Positions 1 to 10,992 of a stretch of DNA of 64,000 nucleotides are shown here, one piece after another. The number at the start of each line of letters is the position of its first letter. The stretch's first letter is position 1. The position numbers and the translations under genes were made by a program. Under the pieces are notes generated by a model. It made no database searches. It saw only the letters and a list, made by a program, of their open reading frames with translations, and had not been told where the DNA came from. Source of the stretch: Bacteroidota bacterium (GTDB lineage: Bacteria > Bacteroidota > Bacteroidia > AKYH767-A > OLB10); assembly GCA_016717325.1 (NCBI GenBank), contig JADKFV010000024.1:31289-95288 (forward strand), read 5' to 3'.

Positions 1-194
1 AATTTTAAAAAAAATATATGTTTTTATTTTGAAGGCACACGGGTTTTAATTTATAATGATGATTTTGATTTTATCTTTACAATATGTGATTCATAACAAC
101 CGAGTTGAAGGACATTATATTTATAATTATTTATGCTTTTCAAAAAAATGGATTTAGATTTTGACATATTTTAAATGGAATTAAAAAATCGACT

Positions 195-854
195 ATGAAA
201 AACTATTTTATTTTATTTTACTTGTTAGTAACAAGCTCTTGCACTTACAGCCAGCAAGAAACACATTGGACAAAAAAGGATATAGGCCTGTATATTGAAA
301 ATGGCGAACGGCAAGGCTTTCAATATTTTGATTCGGCAGGCAACGAATTTGGATACCGATATGTTACTGCAACTATTTATAACGATACGATAATTCCTGT
401 TCGAATAGAAATCGATCTCACCAAGCAATATTTTCAACCTTGCAGCACCGACAGTGTAAAGATGAATGTTTTCTTATTGCCACGGGCATTGACTCCCGAA
501 AGAATACAGAAGGATGCAAGCATGTCGGAAGCACTAAAACATTTTTTGGACACTGCAAACAAAGCAACTAATTTGTTTGGCAAGTTTTTGCAACCCCTAG
601 AAACTTGTGTTATCACTTTTGGTGTGCTTACCAGTATCAATCATAAAGACCCGGTTCAGTTTGGTCTCATTTCAAAAGGTCATGAATACGAATACTTTTA
701 TTATGTACACGATAACGAGATAAAGCAAATAGCCGCTAAACAAAATCCATTTGCTTTATCGTTAGGTATAGAATTTACGGCAGTGAAAAATTTGGAAAAT
801 GCCGATTGTTTTTTGGTAATACCATGTGGTCAAATTTCGTTTCCAAAACAATAA
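195..854 (+). CDS. Putative lipoprotein, unknown function
   Basis: I do not recognise the family. The 219-residue product starts with a hydrophobic segment (residues 3-15) ending at a Ser-Ser-Cys, a plausible lipobox with Cys16 as the lipidated residue, so an outer-surface or periplasmic lipoprotein is likely. The mature part has mixed polarity, no further membrane segment, and no catalytic motif I can name. A 164-bp gap separates it from the WG-repeat gene downstream on the same strand, so a shared transcript is possible but not shown. It is the first complete gene; bases 1-194 upstream show no coding signal I can support. Confidence 0.6.
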   Translation: MKNYFILFYLLVTSSCTYSQQETHWTKKDIGLYIENGERQGFQYFDSAGNEFGYRYVTATIYNDTIIPVRIEIDLTKQYFQPCSTDSVKMNVFLLPRALTPERIQKDASMSEALKHFLDTANKATNLFGKFLQPLETCVITFGVLTSINHKDPVQFGLISKGHEYEYFYYVHDNEIKQIAAKQNPFALSLGIEFTAVKNLENADCFLVIPCGQISFPKQ

Positions 855-1018
855 ATATTCTTCCACAGTTTGTTTTACACTATTGTTTTTGCCACCATAG
901 ATTTTAATGGCTTTTCAGTTGTGTCGGGTGGTTTTAAATTTTGCTATTACATTTTCAAAAATGAAAGTTTAACATATTCACAATATTATTGTGAAACATA
1001 ATTTCCATTTTTGTAGAC

Positions 1019-2074
1019 ATGAAAAAAAATATTATTGCTTTATTGATTTTGTTGAAATGTAATTCAATACTTTTTGCACAGCAAAAGAAAGAATACTTTG
1101 GATATACCGTAAACTACTATGAATTTGTTGACACTGTACAAATGGTGGAAATTATTTGCGGGGTGAGTGATATAAGTGTTTTTCAATTTCAATTGCGTGC
1201 ATATCCCTGGATCATTAACGACCCAAATCCTCCGGTATATGTTTTTAGAAACCAAAAGGGTGAAGTACTTAAAGCATATAGCCTTTGTGGTTTGCATATT
1301 AGTGACTTCGATATTCTCCCACCATCTATTGTAAATCCAAAAATATTGAAGAAGCATATTTATAGTCGCTATTCAATTATCGAAAATTGTAATGAAGATT
1401 CTTTAAAAAAAGTGGCCCCTTTTACTATTAGGCAGCAAGTATGCAAATGCAGACCTTACAAACGCTAAGTATGGTGTGGTTGATAATTTGGGAAACGTAA
1501 TTGTTTCACCGCAATACGATTTCTTAGGCATAGCTACCAAAGAAAATATTTTGATGGCGAGGTTAAAAACAAGCATGGGATTTTGGATGAGGATGGAAAA
1601 GTTATTCAGCGCATTATTTACGATGAACTGGAATGTCAAAGTTATGACGGTGGTATGTTCCTGCTTACATCAAATGGCAAAGCATTTTATGCCAACAACA
1701 AAGGTGAACTTATCAGCAAACACGGATATGACTTTGGCGAAATGTTTTGGAGTCGCAGGGCACGTGTATCATATAACGGAAAATTTGGTTACATAGACAG
1801 TACCGGGGCCGAAGTTGTTCCGCTTATTTATAAAAATGCTGAACCATTTTATTACAATGTGGCAGTGGTGGGCAATGGAAAAAAATACGGCATGATAAAT
1901 AACTTGGGCGGAATTATTGAGCCACTTGAGTATGACCGTATTCAAGATATTTACGATGAAAAGGAAATGGTCACTATTGGATATACGGGTTTTAAAAATG
2001 GAGAAGCATTTTATTTTGATCGCGAAGGAAAGCGTGTTGCTAAATTAAAAGATGTGAAATTTAAGAAGCAATGA
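1019..2074 (+). CDS. WG-repeat protein, interrupted by two single-base indels
   Basis: A signal peptide (hydrophobic residues 4-20, ending FAQQ) is followed by a variable region and then several WG/KWG-type repeats of the pattern KYGxxDxxGxxxxxxxYDxx, as in exported bacterial WG-repeat proteins of unknown biochemical role. The reading frame breaks twice. Near 1430, removing one base joins the N-terminal part to a GSKYANADLTNAKYGVVDN stretch. At the A5 run 1565-1569, adding one A joins that to LKNKHGILDEDGK. The two changes cancel, giving 351 residues. The repeats continue across both joins in register, so I read the breaks as sequencing indels rather than decay. The start is the ATG before the signal peptide. 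Confidence 0.7.
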
Positions 2075-2131
2075 TGTAGATTTTTATTGGATGATATTTT
2101 AAGCATTTGTGTAATTATAAAACTATAGAAG

Positions 2132-2617
2132 ATGAAACTGACACAACAAATAGCAAAGCATTTTCGCGATTTAATGTTTGGAGGAAACTGGACATATTCG
2201 AATGTGAAAGATAATTTGAGTGATGTTACCTGGCAACTGGCCACAACAAAAGTTTATGATTTTAATACCATAGCCACATTGGTTTTTCACATGAGCTATT
2301 TTGTAACTGCTGCCCTGCAGGTATTACAAGGCAAGCCACTCGATGCGCATGATAAATTCAGTTTCGATCATCCTCCAATAAACAGCAAAGAAGATTGGGA
2401 GCAATTTCTGAATAAAGTTTGGCTCGATGCCGAAAATTTTGCAAATGCAATTGAGCAATTGCCCGATAATGTTTTATCCGAAAATTTTGCTGATGAAAAA
2501 TATGGTAATGTTTACAGAAATATTCATGGCATAATTGAGCACTCACATTATCACCTTGGACAAATAGTAATTATAAAAAAATTATTGCTTCGGGTGCAAT
2601 CCGATATGAAGTTGTGA
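2132..2617 (+). CDS. DinB/DUF1572-like four-helix protein
   Basis: This 161-residue cytoplasmic protein resembles the DinB-like metal-binding four-helix family. It has the family's N-terminal helix, a histidine in the second helix (His53, in VFHMSYF) and the characteristic late histidine cluster HSHYHLGQI, in which the H-x3-H residues would complete a divalent metal site. Family members include putative thiol-dependent transferases and DNA-damage-inducible proteins of mostly unknown substrate. Length is normal for the family. It lies 57 bp after the WG-repeat gene on the same strand; no functional link is evident. Confidence 0.72.
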   Translation: MKLTQQIAKHFRDLMFGGNWTYSNVKDNLSDVTWQLATTKVYDFNTIATLVFHMSYFVTAALQVLQGKPLDAHDKFSFDHPPINSKEDWEQFLNKVWLDAENFANAIEQLPDNVLSENFADEKYGNVYRNIHGIIEHSHYHLGQIVIIKKLLLRVQSDMKL

Positions 2618-2750
2618 AATTTTTGGTGCAATTTTTTTGCCAATTTAGATTGTTATAAATTAGCTGGAATTAGATTTTATTTAAGCGTATATTTTTTTAT
2701 TATTGCAGACATAAATAGTTTCCGAAAAATCACTTAACACATTTTATAAA

Positions 2751-5700
2751 ATGAAAAAAAGCATTCATTACTTTTTATTGCTAATGGCAATAATTATTTC
2801 GTTGCCTGCTGTGGCGCAAGATTGGGTTGAAAAAATGAAAGACCCATCTGTCAATTTTTTCGAAGTGCAAAAATCTTTCAACAAGCAGTATTCGAAAGAG
2901 TTGCGCGAAATGGAAAGAGAACGCAAACGCAATGCATCGAAAAAAGATCATCTTGAAAATACCGAAGAAAACGAAATGCCAGGCTATGCGCAGTTTAAGC
3001 GTTGGGAATGGTTTATGGCACCACGTGTATCACAAACCGGTGAGCGTTTCGATCCTGCTCAAGTGTGGTACGAAATGAGTAGTTACTACAAGCAGCATCC
3101 GCCTCACACATTTGCCGGTAACTGGACTTTCATTGGTCCAAATAATACATTGTCATTATCGGGAGCGGGCCGTTTAAATTTTGTGCGTTTAGATCCAATT
3201 AATTCAAGTACTATATACGTAGGTTCCCCTGCCGGAGGATTATGGAAGTCGACAAATAGTGGGGCCACGTGGTCTACCAATACCGACAACCTGAATCATG
3301 TAATAGGCTGCACCGATATAGGCATAGACCCTACAAACACAAACACAATGTACCTTGTTACCGGTGATGGCGATGCGGGCGATAATTATTCTGTAGGCTT
3401 GCTTAAATCGACAGATGGTGGTAATACATGGAATCCATCAGGGTTATCGTTTTCGGTTTCGACAACAAAACAAATGAGCAAGATTCTTATTAACCCTGAT
3501 AATACAAACATACTTATGGTTGCAACATCTGCGGGAATTTTTCGCAGCACCGATGCAGCAGCAACATTTACACAAGTGCAAACAGGTTCGTTTAAAGATA
3601 TGGAATTTAAGCCCGGTGATCCCAATATTGTTTATGCATGTGGTACAGAATTTTTTAAATCGACAGACGGTGGACAAACATTTACAAAAATATCGGCAGG
3701 CCTTCCTGTAGCAACAAATGTAAGCCGCATGGCAATTGGCACCACTAACAACGATGCAAACTATTTGTATATGATTGTTGGTTTACCAGCACCAAATTAT
3801 GGCACCGAAGGTTTTTATAAATCGACAAATAGCGGCACAAGTTTTACAAAAGTAAGCACACCAAATATTGGTACACAACAATGGTACGATCTTGCAATTG
3901 CATCGTGCCCAACAAACAGTCAGGAAGTTATCATTGGAGGACAAACTCAATTTCTAAAATCTACAAACGCTGGCGTATCATGGAGTGCAATCGGAACTAC
4001 AACTCATGTTGATTATCACGACCTTATTTACACAAGTGGCACATCAATATATTGCGCAAGCGATGGAGGTTTATATCATTCGGCAAACAATGGAAATAGT
4101 TTTACCGAATTGAATAATAATCTCGCTATTTCTCAGATGTATGGCTTTGGGCAATCTACTACCAATCCAAATCTTTTGATAACAGGATGGCAGGATAACG
4201 GCACTAATTTATACGATGGCAATTGGGGACAAACAATGGGAGGTGATGGCATGCTCGCCTTTATTAGTCACAGCAACAATAATAATATGTGGGGATCACA
4301 ATATAATGGTTCGTTAAATAAATCAACAAATGGTGGCAACAGTTGGCAGTCGGCTACAAATGGAATTAGCGAAGCAGGTGCATGGGTTACACCATGGATA
4401 GAAGATCCTGTAACTGCAAATACAATTTGGGCAGGTTTTATAAATGTATGGAAAAGCACCAATGGCGGAACATCGTGGACAAAGAAAAGTACTTTTACCA
4501 ATCAAGGTACTTTAAATGCAATAGCAGTTTCGAAAGCCGATAACAATGTAGTGTGGGCAGCAAAAAGTGCAGGACTATATCTTACATCAAATGGCGGAAC
4601 AAATTGGACAACCATTTCGAGTTTACCTCCGGGTACAATAAGCGCAATAGAATGCAGCAACACCGATCCTAATAAAGCATGGGTTACTTTTTCAGGATTT
4701 ACAAATGCCAATAAAGTTTTTCAAACAAACGATAAGGGGGCAACGTGGATAAATCTTTCGAGCTCGATTCCTAATGTTCCGGTCAACTGTATTTTGTATG
4801 TCGAAAATTCGAACGATGAATTATACATTGGAACCGATGTGGGTGTGTTTTTTAAAGATGCGTCAATAAATATCTGGCAGCCATTCCTCACAGGATTGCC
4901 ACGCGTTATTGTAACACAACTTGAATTATATTATGCTACAGGAAAAATACGTGCATCAACTTATGGCCGTGGTATGTGGGAGTCGGATTTATATGTTGCC
5001 GGTAGTTATCCTCCGGGTGCAGCATTTGGTTCCGATAATAAAATTGCATGTCCCGGTGCTGCAGTACATTACACCGATTATTCTTCGGGACAACCTACAC
5101 AATGGAACTGGTCGTTTCCCGGTGGTTCGCCTTCAACTTCTACCGATCAAAACCCTGTGGTGTTTTATAATAGTCCGGGCACTTTCTCGGCCTCGCTTAT
5201 AGTTACCAATGCAAATGGAGTAGACTCAACCTCGTTCAATAATTTTGTAACAATTTCTACAAGTCCGTATAATGCACCTTCAACAGTAGGTGCTACCGTT
5301 TGTGGACCAACAGTTGCAAATCTTTCGGCAGCGGGCACAGGCACAGGTGTGTTACGTTGGTGGGATGCACCCGGTGGTGGCAATTTATTAAATACCGGTT
5401 CAACGTATTCTCCAAACATAAATGGCGGCAAAACTTTTTATATTGACGAAGATTTTCCCGGTGGTTCGCCCGATGCAGTAGGAGAGTATAGTTATGGTTT
5501 TGGTCCGGGGGCAAATTTTACGGCCAACGATATTCGTGGCAATTATTTTGACGTACTCGATCCGGTAGTGCTCAATACTGTTGATGTTTTTTCTTTCAGT
5601 GCCGGTAATCGTACTATTGAAATAATCGATCCCCAGGGCAATACATTGATTGATACAACCATGTTTGTTCCGGCCAGTCCTACCATAGCAACTACGCTCA

Positions 5701-6212
5701 ATCTTAATTTTACCATCTATCCCGGAACAGGCTATTTCATTAAGTTACGTGGCCTGGTCGATATGTGGCGTAACAGTAGTGGTGCGCAATTTCCTTACAC
5801 AAGTACTTCAATAAATATAACCGGTACCAATGCAGGATCATCGGGTTACTATTACTTTTTTTATAACTGGAATTACACCACTATTACCTGCAACACAGCA
5901 CGTGCAGCTTGTGTAGTTATTGATAGCTGTAGTTCGGCAGGCATAAATAATTTAGGTGCCATTGGCAGTGTAGATATTTTTCCAAACCCCAACAGTGGAA
6001 TATTTAATTTGAATTTCAACACACAAACAACAGATAATTATCGATTGAAAATTTCGAACACTATAGGACAAATTGTATATGATGAAAAACTAAATTCCTT
6101 CACCGGAAAATTCGAAAAGAAAATTGATGTCGGAAGTTTTGGCTCGGGAATTTATATGTTGTCAATATCAAATTCGCAAGGCGAAATAGTAAGGAAGATA
6201 GAGGTCCATTAA
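2751..6212 (+). CDS. Secreted sortilin/BNR-type beta-propeller with PKD domain and T9SS sorting domain
   Basis: A 1153-residue exported protein. Residues 1-22 are a signal peptide ending VAQ. Residues ~120-750 contain many copies of the sortilin/Vps10-BNR signature (KSTNSGATW, KSTDGGNTW, KSTNGGTSW), predicting one or more beta-propellers. A PKD-type domain follows at ~765-840 (WNWSFPGGSP...QNPVVFYNSPGTF), then an Ig-like segment (~845-905) and a beta-rich region. The C-terminus from ~1075 has the T9SS type A pattern: FPNPNSG, a Leu/Ile-rich strand, then GIYMLSISN and a basic end. It is therefore probably exported by T9SS and anchored to or released from the cell surface. The role may be adhesion or glycan binding; no catalytic residues are identifiable. 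Confidence 0.82.
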   Translation: MKKSIHYFLLLMAIIISLPAVAQDWVEKMKDPSVNFFEVQKSFNKQYSKELREMERERKRNASKKDHLENTEENEMPGYAQFKRWEWFMAPRVSQTGERFDPAQVWYEMSSYYKQHPPHTFAGNWTFIGPNNTLSLSGAGRLNFVRLDPINSSTIYVGSPAGGLWKSTNSGATWSTNTDNLNHVIGCTDIGIDPTNTNTMYLVTGDGDAGDNYSVGLLKSTDGGNTWNPSGLSFSVSTTKQMSKILINPDNTNILMVATSAGIFRSTDAAATFTQVQTGSFKDMEFKPGDPNIVYACGTEFFKSTDGGQTFTKISAGLPVATNVSRMAIGTTNNDANYLYMIVGLPAPNYGTEGFYKSTNSGTSFTKVSTPNIGTQQWYDLAIASCPTNSQEVIIGGQTQFLKSTNAGVSWSAIGTTTHVDYHDLIYTSGTSIYCASDGGLYHSANNGNSFTELNNNLAISQMYGFGQSTTNPNLLITGWQDNGTNLYDGNWGQTMGGDGMLAFISHSNNNNMWGSQYNGSLNKSTNGGNSWQSATNGISEAGAWVTPWIEDPVTANTIWAGFINVWKSTNGGTSWTKKSTFTNQGTLNAIAVSKADNNVVWAAKSAGLYLTSNGGTNWTTISSLPPGTISAIECSNTDPNKAWVTFSGFTNANKVFQTNDKGATWINLSSSIPNVPVNCILYVENSNDELYIGTDVGVFFKDASINIWQPFLTGLPRVIVTQLELYYATGKIRASTYGRGMWESDLYVAGSYPPGAAFGSDNKIACPGAAVHYTDYSSGQPTQWNWSFPGGSPSTSTDQNPVVFYNSPGTFSASLIVTNANGVDSTSFNNFVTISTSPYNAPSTVGATVCGPTVANLSAAGTGTGVLRWWDAPGGGNLLNTGSTYSPNINGGKTFYIDEDFPGGSPDAVGEYSYGFGPGANFTANDIRGNYFDVLDPVVLNTVDVFSFSAGNRTIEIIDPQGNTLIDTTMFVPASPTIATTLNLNFTIYPGTGYFIKLRGLVDMWRNSSGAQFPYTSTSINITGTNAGSSGYYYFFYNWNYTTITCNTARAACVVIDSCSSAGINNLGAIGSVDIFPNPNSGIFNLNFNTQTTDNYRLKISNTIGQIVYDEKLNSFTGKFEKKIDVGSFGSGIYMLSISNSQGEIVRKIEVH

Positions 6213-6255
6213 TTTTTAATTCGCTTCTTTAAACATTGTTGATATAGCGTTCTTC

Positions 6256-6295
6256 AAACCCGCAAGATTTAAAAAATCTTGCGGGTTTTTTATTT
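6256..6295 (+). terminator. Rho-independent terminator
   Basis: A perfect 15-bp stem (6256-6270 paired with 6274-6288, core cccgcaagattt) with a 3-nt loop is followed by a T-rich tail. It sits 44 bp after the stop of the beta-propeller gene and ends its transcript before the DUF4838 gene. The stem is AT-rich at the loop end, so the flanking A run also makes it a candidate on the minus strand. Confidence 0.85.
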
Positions 6296-6335
6296 AATAA
6301 ATACTTTCGTTCATTATCTTTTAAAAACCAACAGC

Positions 6336-8612
6336 ATGAAACATAGAATACATCATCAGTTTACACTCACAATATTTTTTATAATTTGTTTTTCAAAATG
6401 TTTTTCGCTCACACTTTCTACTGATGGAAAAACAAAGTATACGATTGTCATAAGTGCAATGGCAAATGAAAATGAAAAACATGCGGCAGATGTGCTGAAC
6501 AAATATTTGTTTTTAATTACCGGAGCAAGTTTTTTGATTGTGGATGATACACATACCAAATCCGATTTCGAAATAATTGTTGGCAATACTTCTCGCAATG
6601 ATTTAAAAGAAAATAAAATAAATCATCCTGATGGCTTTAGTATTAGCACACAAAAAAACATCCTCATCTTAAATGGAGGCACAGGCAAGGGAGTAGTATA
6701 TTCCGTTTATAGCTTTCTCGAACGATATTGCGGCTGCCGAAAATACAGTAACGATGAAGCTGTTGTTCCCAAAAAACGCAACACTCGTTATTCCCGATGT
6801 AATTGATGATGTAGAAATTCCTTCAATGGATTTTCGCGAATATTATTACACAGCAACTGTTGACGATGAGTACCGCGAGTGGCACAAACTTATGCGCCAT
6901 TTTCCAAACGATAGCAGTTCGCAATGGGGCATGTGGGTGCACACGTTTAATAAATTGGTACCCGAAGAAAAATATTTCGATTCGCATCCCGAGTACTTTT
7001 CATTTTATGGCGGCAAACGTCAGCCGGCACAATTGTGTTTAAGCAACAATGAAGTGTTTGAAATACTTGTTAAAAATCTTGAAACCGAAATGCAGATAAA
7101 ACCAAATGCCAAATATTGGTCGGTGAGCCAAAATGATAATTATGGATTTTGCCAATGCGAAAAATGTAGTGCTATTGATTCAGTAGAAGGCTGTCATTCG
7201 GGTTCGATAATTCGGTTTGTAAATAAGGTGGCGGCCATGTTTCCCGATAAAATTATTTCGACACTTGCTTATCAGTATTCGCGCAGTGCAACCAAAATTA
7301 CAAAGCCTTCAAACAATGTAAATATTATGTTTTGCAGTATAGAATGCGATAGAAGCAAACCTATCGCCTCCGATAAATCGGCAGGGTCATTTGCCTATGA
7401 TTTTGAAAATTGGAGTAGCCTCACAACCAATATTCTTATATGGGATTATGTAGTACAATTTTCAAATTATGTTTCGCCTTTTCCAAATTTAAATGTGCTG
7501 CAATCCAACATTCAGTTCTTTCATTCAAACGGAGTGCGCGATATTTTTGAACAAGGCAGTTCGGGCAATTGGAGCGACTTTGGTGAAATGAAAGCATATT
7601 TGATTTCCGCATTATTGTGGAATCCCTATATAAATGTAGATTCACTCTGCACCGATTTTGCAAATGGATTTTATGGTAAAGCAGGCAAGGCATTGATGCA
7701 ATATCATTATGCATTGGAGAAAAATTTAGACAATGCAAATGTAATGCTCGACATTTATGGCAATCCTGTATCGCCTGTAAAAACTCATGGCTTTCGCATG
7801 CGCACATGGATGAGTATAAACAGTATTTGAATATTGCAAAAGAAAAAGCAAGTAAAAATGCATTGCATGCCTCCCGCGTTGAACGTGTTTCATTGCCTTT
7901 GTGGTATGCCCAACTGGAACAAGCAAAATTTTATGGCACCGGTGATAGAGGGATTTTCGAAAAGAATGAAAAAGGAAAATGGAAAGTAAAGCCTGAAATA
8001 AAAAAAAGTGTAAACGATTTTGTAGCCACTTTGAAAAAGCAAAACATTACCTCACTAAACGAAAATGTTTTGCCTCCCGATAAATATTATAATGACTGGC
8101 AAAGGATTTTTTCGCATGGTATGATTGAACATTTGGCAATGGAAAAAGTTGTGACATTCGAAATTCCATTTAGTCCAAAATATCCTGCAAAAGGAGCAGC
8201 AACCCTTACTGATGGCATTGGTGGTTACGATGATTATCATTACAACTGGCTTGGGTGGGAAGGCACCGACATGGTTGCTGTAATAGATTTAGGAGAAACG
8301 AAAAATGTGAATAGTATTAGTTGCGATTTTATGGAAGATCAAAAGAGCTGGATATTTTTTCCTCGTACTGTTTCTTATTTTTATTCGATGGATGGAATAA
8401 ATTATTTGCCCTTTGCCGATGCGATAAATTGCGAAGCAGCACAACCAACTAAAACTGCGAATACAAAAACATTCGCTTCGCAAAATGACAAGTCCAAAAT
8501 CAACGCACGATACATTAAAGTAGTGGCAAATAATTTGAAAACGTGTCCTCGCTGGCACATTGGTGCTGGATACAATTGCTGGATTTTTTGCGATGAAATA
8601 GTAGTGCGATAA
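6336..8612 (+). CDS. DUF4838 glycosidase-like secreted protein with C-terminal discoidin-like domain, two indels
   Basis: Restored length is 758 residues. A signal peptide (to FSLT, ~residue 25) precedes an alpha-glucuronidase-type N-terminal domain (~30-140, VIVGNTSRN, GGTGKGVVYSVYSFLERYCGCRKY). Next comes the DUF4838 core (~150-490; FREYYY, WGMWVHTFNKLVP, QLCLSN, SVSQNDNYGFCQCEKC). A beta-sandwich resembling an F5/8 C module follows (~620-755). DUF4838 proteins occur among Bacteroidota carbohydrate-utilisation genes and are glycoside-hydrolase-like; the substrate here is unknown. The frame breaks at A6 (6771-6776), where one A too many is present, and near 7790, where one base is missing. 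Both joins restore conserved sequence. The start is the ATG just before the signal peptide. Confidence 0.75.
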
Positions 8613-8785
8613 ATTGCGTTGCATTCATCACTTTAGTTTTCAATTATAAGTTTTAACGAAAAAACAACTTTTGTAGATCCCGATTTTCGATCGGTCTTTG
8701 TTACTTTTGAAAGGTTACTTTTTTGATAGAAAAGTGCGGTAACCAATTTGAATTCTCCATGTTTAATTTAACGTTGAATTAAAAA

Positions 8786-10081
8786 ATGAAAAAAATCACC
8801 ACCTCATTTTTATTGTTATTTTACACAATCATCACTTCTGCGCAACAGAATAAACTATCGCCCGATAGTGCTGCAGTGTATTTCGAAGATATAAAAACGG
8901 AAACAAAAAAGCACCAGAATTTATGGAACAAAGATTTATATGGGCCAATACTGCTGGTGGATCCGCAAACTCGTGAGTTGATTGCAAACTTTGCTGATAC
9001 AGCAGGTGTGCTGAAACCCCAAGGGAAAATATTTACTGGGATGTTGCCAACTGAAATGAATGTTGCCAATACCAGCGTTACATGGAATGGCCGTGATTGG
9101 GCAATGATAATGTTGCCTTTGCCTTCTACTTACCACGATAGAATTAATTTGTTTGCGCACGAGTTATTTCATGTTGCACAGCCTTCATTGCAGTTGAAAT
9201 TTATGAATGTCGATAATAATCACCTCGACAAAAAGGATGGCAGAGTTTATTTGCGTCTGGAGTTAGAAGCATTGATTAAGACAGTACAGGCAACAAATGA
9301 AAGGGATATAAATAATCACTTAACCAATGCATTGTCATTTCGAATGTACCGTCAATCATTATTTTCCGGCTCCGATACAACCGAAAATTTGCTTGAACTT
9401 AACGAGGGACTTGCAGAGTATACAGGCACAGTTATCAGTAACAGAACTACTGCAGTGGCAAAGCAACATTTCGAAAATGATATAAGAGGGTTCTTTAGTA
9501 ATCCAACTTTTGTGCGCTCGTTTGCATATCATACCACTCCGGTTTATGGCTATTTACTTTCGAAATATAAAGGCAACTGGATCAAGCAAGTTTCAAATCG
9601 CACTAATCTTACTGCTTTTTTTATTAATGAATTTGGAATTTCTTTGTCCGGTGATTTGATGAAGTTTGTTAGCGATATTTCAGAAGATTACAATGGCACA
9701 AAAATTATTTCAGAAGAAAATGAGCGTGAGGAAAAAACGAATAAACTTATTGCGGACTATATTGATAAATTTGTAACACAACCTCATTTCGAAATTACAT
9801 TTGAGCAAATGCAAGTTTCTTTCGACCCGGGAAATATTATGCCTTTGAATGAACATGGTACCGTTTACCCTAATATGCGTATAGTTGATAAGTGGGGAAT
9901 ACTAACCGTTTCGAATGGCGCGCTAATGGCGCCTAACTGGGATAGAATAGTTGTCACAATTCCTAAAAATAGTGGTACGAAAAAATTGAATGGTGATGGA
10001 TGGACACTGGAACTTAATGATGGATACAGTGTTATCAAAAACTCAAATACTGGAAATTTTGAACTAGAAAAAATTAAGTAG
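8786..10081 (+). CDS. Secreted HExxH metallopeptidase-like protein
   Basis: 431 residues with an N-terminal signal peptide (hydrophobic 5-18, ending SAQ). The key motif is FAHELFHVAQ: His125-Glu126-x-x-His129 would bind zinc and supply the catalytic glutamate. A glutamate in NEGLAEY (Glu207 or Glu211) ~80 residues downstream fits the third zinc ligand of a gluzincin. The C-terminal ~100 residues are beta-rich (PNMRIVDKWG...GWTLELN). I do not recognise a named peptidase family, so the call rests on motif and spacing. It would act outside the cytoplasm. Eight bases separate it from the next gene, suggesting co-transcription. Confidence 0.65.
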   Translation: MKKITTSFLLLFYTIITSAQQNKLSPDSAAVYFEDIKTETKKHQNLWNKDLYGPILLVDPQTRELIANFADTAGVLKPQGKIFTGMLPTEMNVANTSVTWNGRDWAMIMLPLPSTYHDRINLFAHELFHVAQPSLQLKFMNVDNNHLDKKDGRVYLRLELEALIKTVQATNERDINNHLTNALSFRMYRQSLFSGSDTTENLLELNEGLAEYTGTVISNRTTAVAKQHFENDIRGFFSNPTFVRSFAYHTTPVYGYLLSKYKGNWIKQVSNRTNLTAFFINEFGISLSGDLMKFVSDISEDYNGTKIISEENEREEKTNKLIADYIDKFVTQPHFEITFEQMQVSFDPGNIMPLNEHGTVYPNMRIVDKWGILTVSNGALMAPNWDRIVVTIPKNSGTKKLNGDGWTLELNDGYSVIKNSNTGNFELEKIK

Positions 10082-10088
10082 CTACCAG

Positions 10089-10913
10089 TTGAAATCAATA
10101 AACTCTGTTGGGAAGTCTAAGTATTTTCAAAGTACAAATGTATTATCGCTGCATCGATTCAACATACTTCTTGCGTTCGCATGCATGGTATTTTGTACAG
10201 ATGCAAAGCACAAAAGCTTAGGCGGTAGTGCGCGTTTACATTTAGAGGACGATAAATATTCCTATGCTAATTTCAAGATGCTTTTTACAAAAGTAGATCT
10301 TCCATTTTGTTTCGATACAGATTCGTTGAGGGATGATTTTGTTTATTCACGTGATTGGGAATTGTACGATAGTATTGGCAACCATAAAAGTTCAAGCTTA
10401 ATACCAAAAGAATTTGTTTTAAAATGGATGATAGATACAACTGGCAAGCATAAGGCCACTTTGCTTGATACTTTTATTAATAAGCAAAATTTCGAAAGTT
10501 ATTTTAACGATAAGTTTTATTGGAATACCATTGAGCCTTTCATTATGATTAGCAAAGGAGTAGACGATGTATTTTTTGTATTGATTTATAACCAAACAAG
10601 TGCAATGAACGTTGGCTATACCGAAGTGCTGGCATTGACCTATACACAAGATGGTTTGTTGAAAAAAGTAAAATCTATTGGCCGATACGGTGTATATATA
10701 CGTACCGAAACTAAAGATAGGTTGCACATTTTTCGTTGGACAAAGTTTATTGATGCTGTATCGTTACAAATACAAATTAAAACTGCCAACAAGGTAATTG
10801 TAACAATCATTAACAAGACAGAGAAAGAAGTGCAAGAAATTCTTCCCAGTGAAAGAAAGACCTCGACCAAAATTAAAACACATAAAAAAACAAAATTGGT
10901 ATCGCTTGATTGA
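10089..10913 (+). CDS. Hypothetical secreted protein
   Basis: 274 residues, family not recognised. A hydrophobic stretch at ~25-37 (FNILLAFACMVFC) after a basic, longer-than-usual N-region suggests a signal peptide or anchor. The mature part is mixed alpha/beta with a lysine-rich C-terminal tail. The listed start is a TTG only 7 bp after the upstream stop. The first in-frame ATG (10185) would cut into the hydrophobic segment, so TTG is preferred, but an indel hiding a better start cannot be excluded in this assembly. It is probably co-transcribed with the HExxH protein. Confidence 0.5.
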   Translation: MKSINSVGKSKYFQSTNVLSLHRFNILLAFACMVFCTDAKHKSLGGSARLHLEDDKYSYANFKMLFTKVDLPFCFDTDSLRDDFVYSRDWELYDSIGNHKSSSLIPKEFVLKWMIDTTGKHKATLLDTFINKQNFESYFNDKFYWNTIEPFIMISKGVDDVFFVLIYNQTSAMNVGYTEVLALTYTQDGLLKKVKSIGRYGVYIRTETKDRLHIFRWTKFIDAVSLQIQIKTANKVIVTIINKTEKEVQEILPSERKTSTKIKTHKKTKLVSLD

Positions 10914-10992
10914 AGATGCGAATGAAAGCCTTAACATAATTTAGGTTGAAGTTTAATGAAGGTGTGAAATTTCATTTCGTGATTATAAAACT

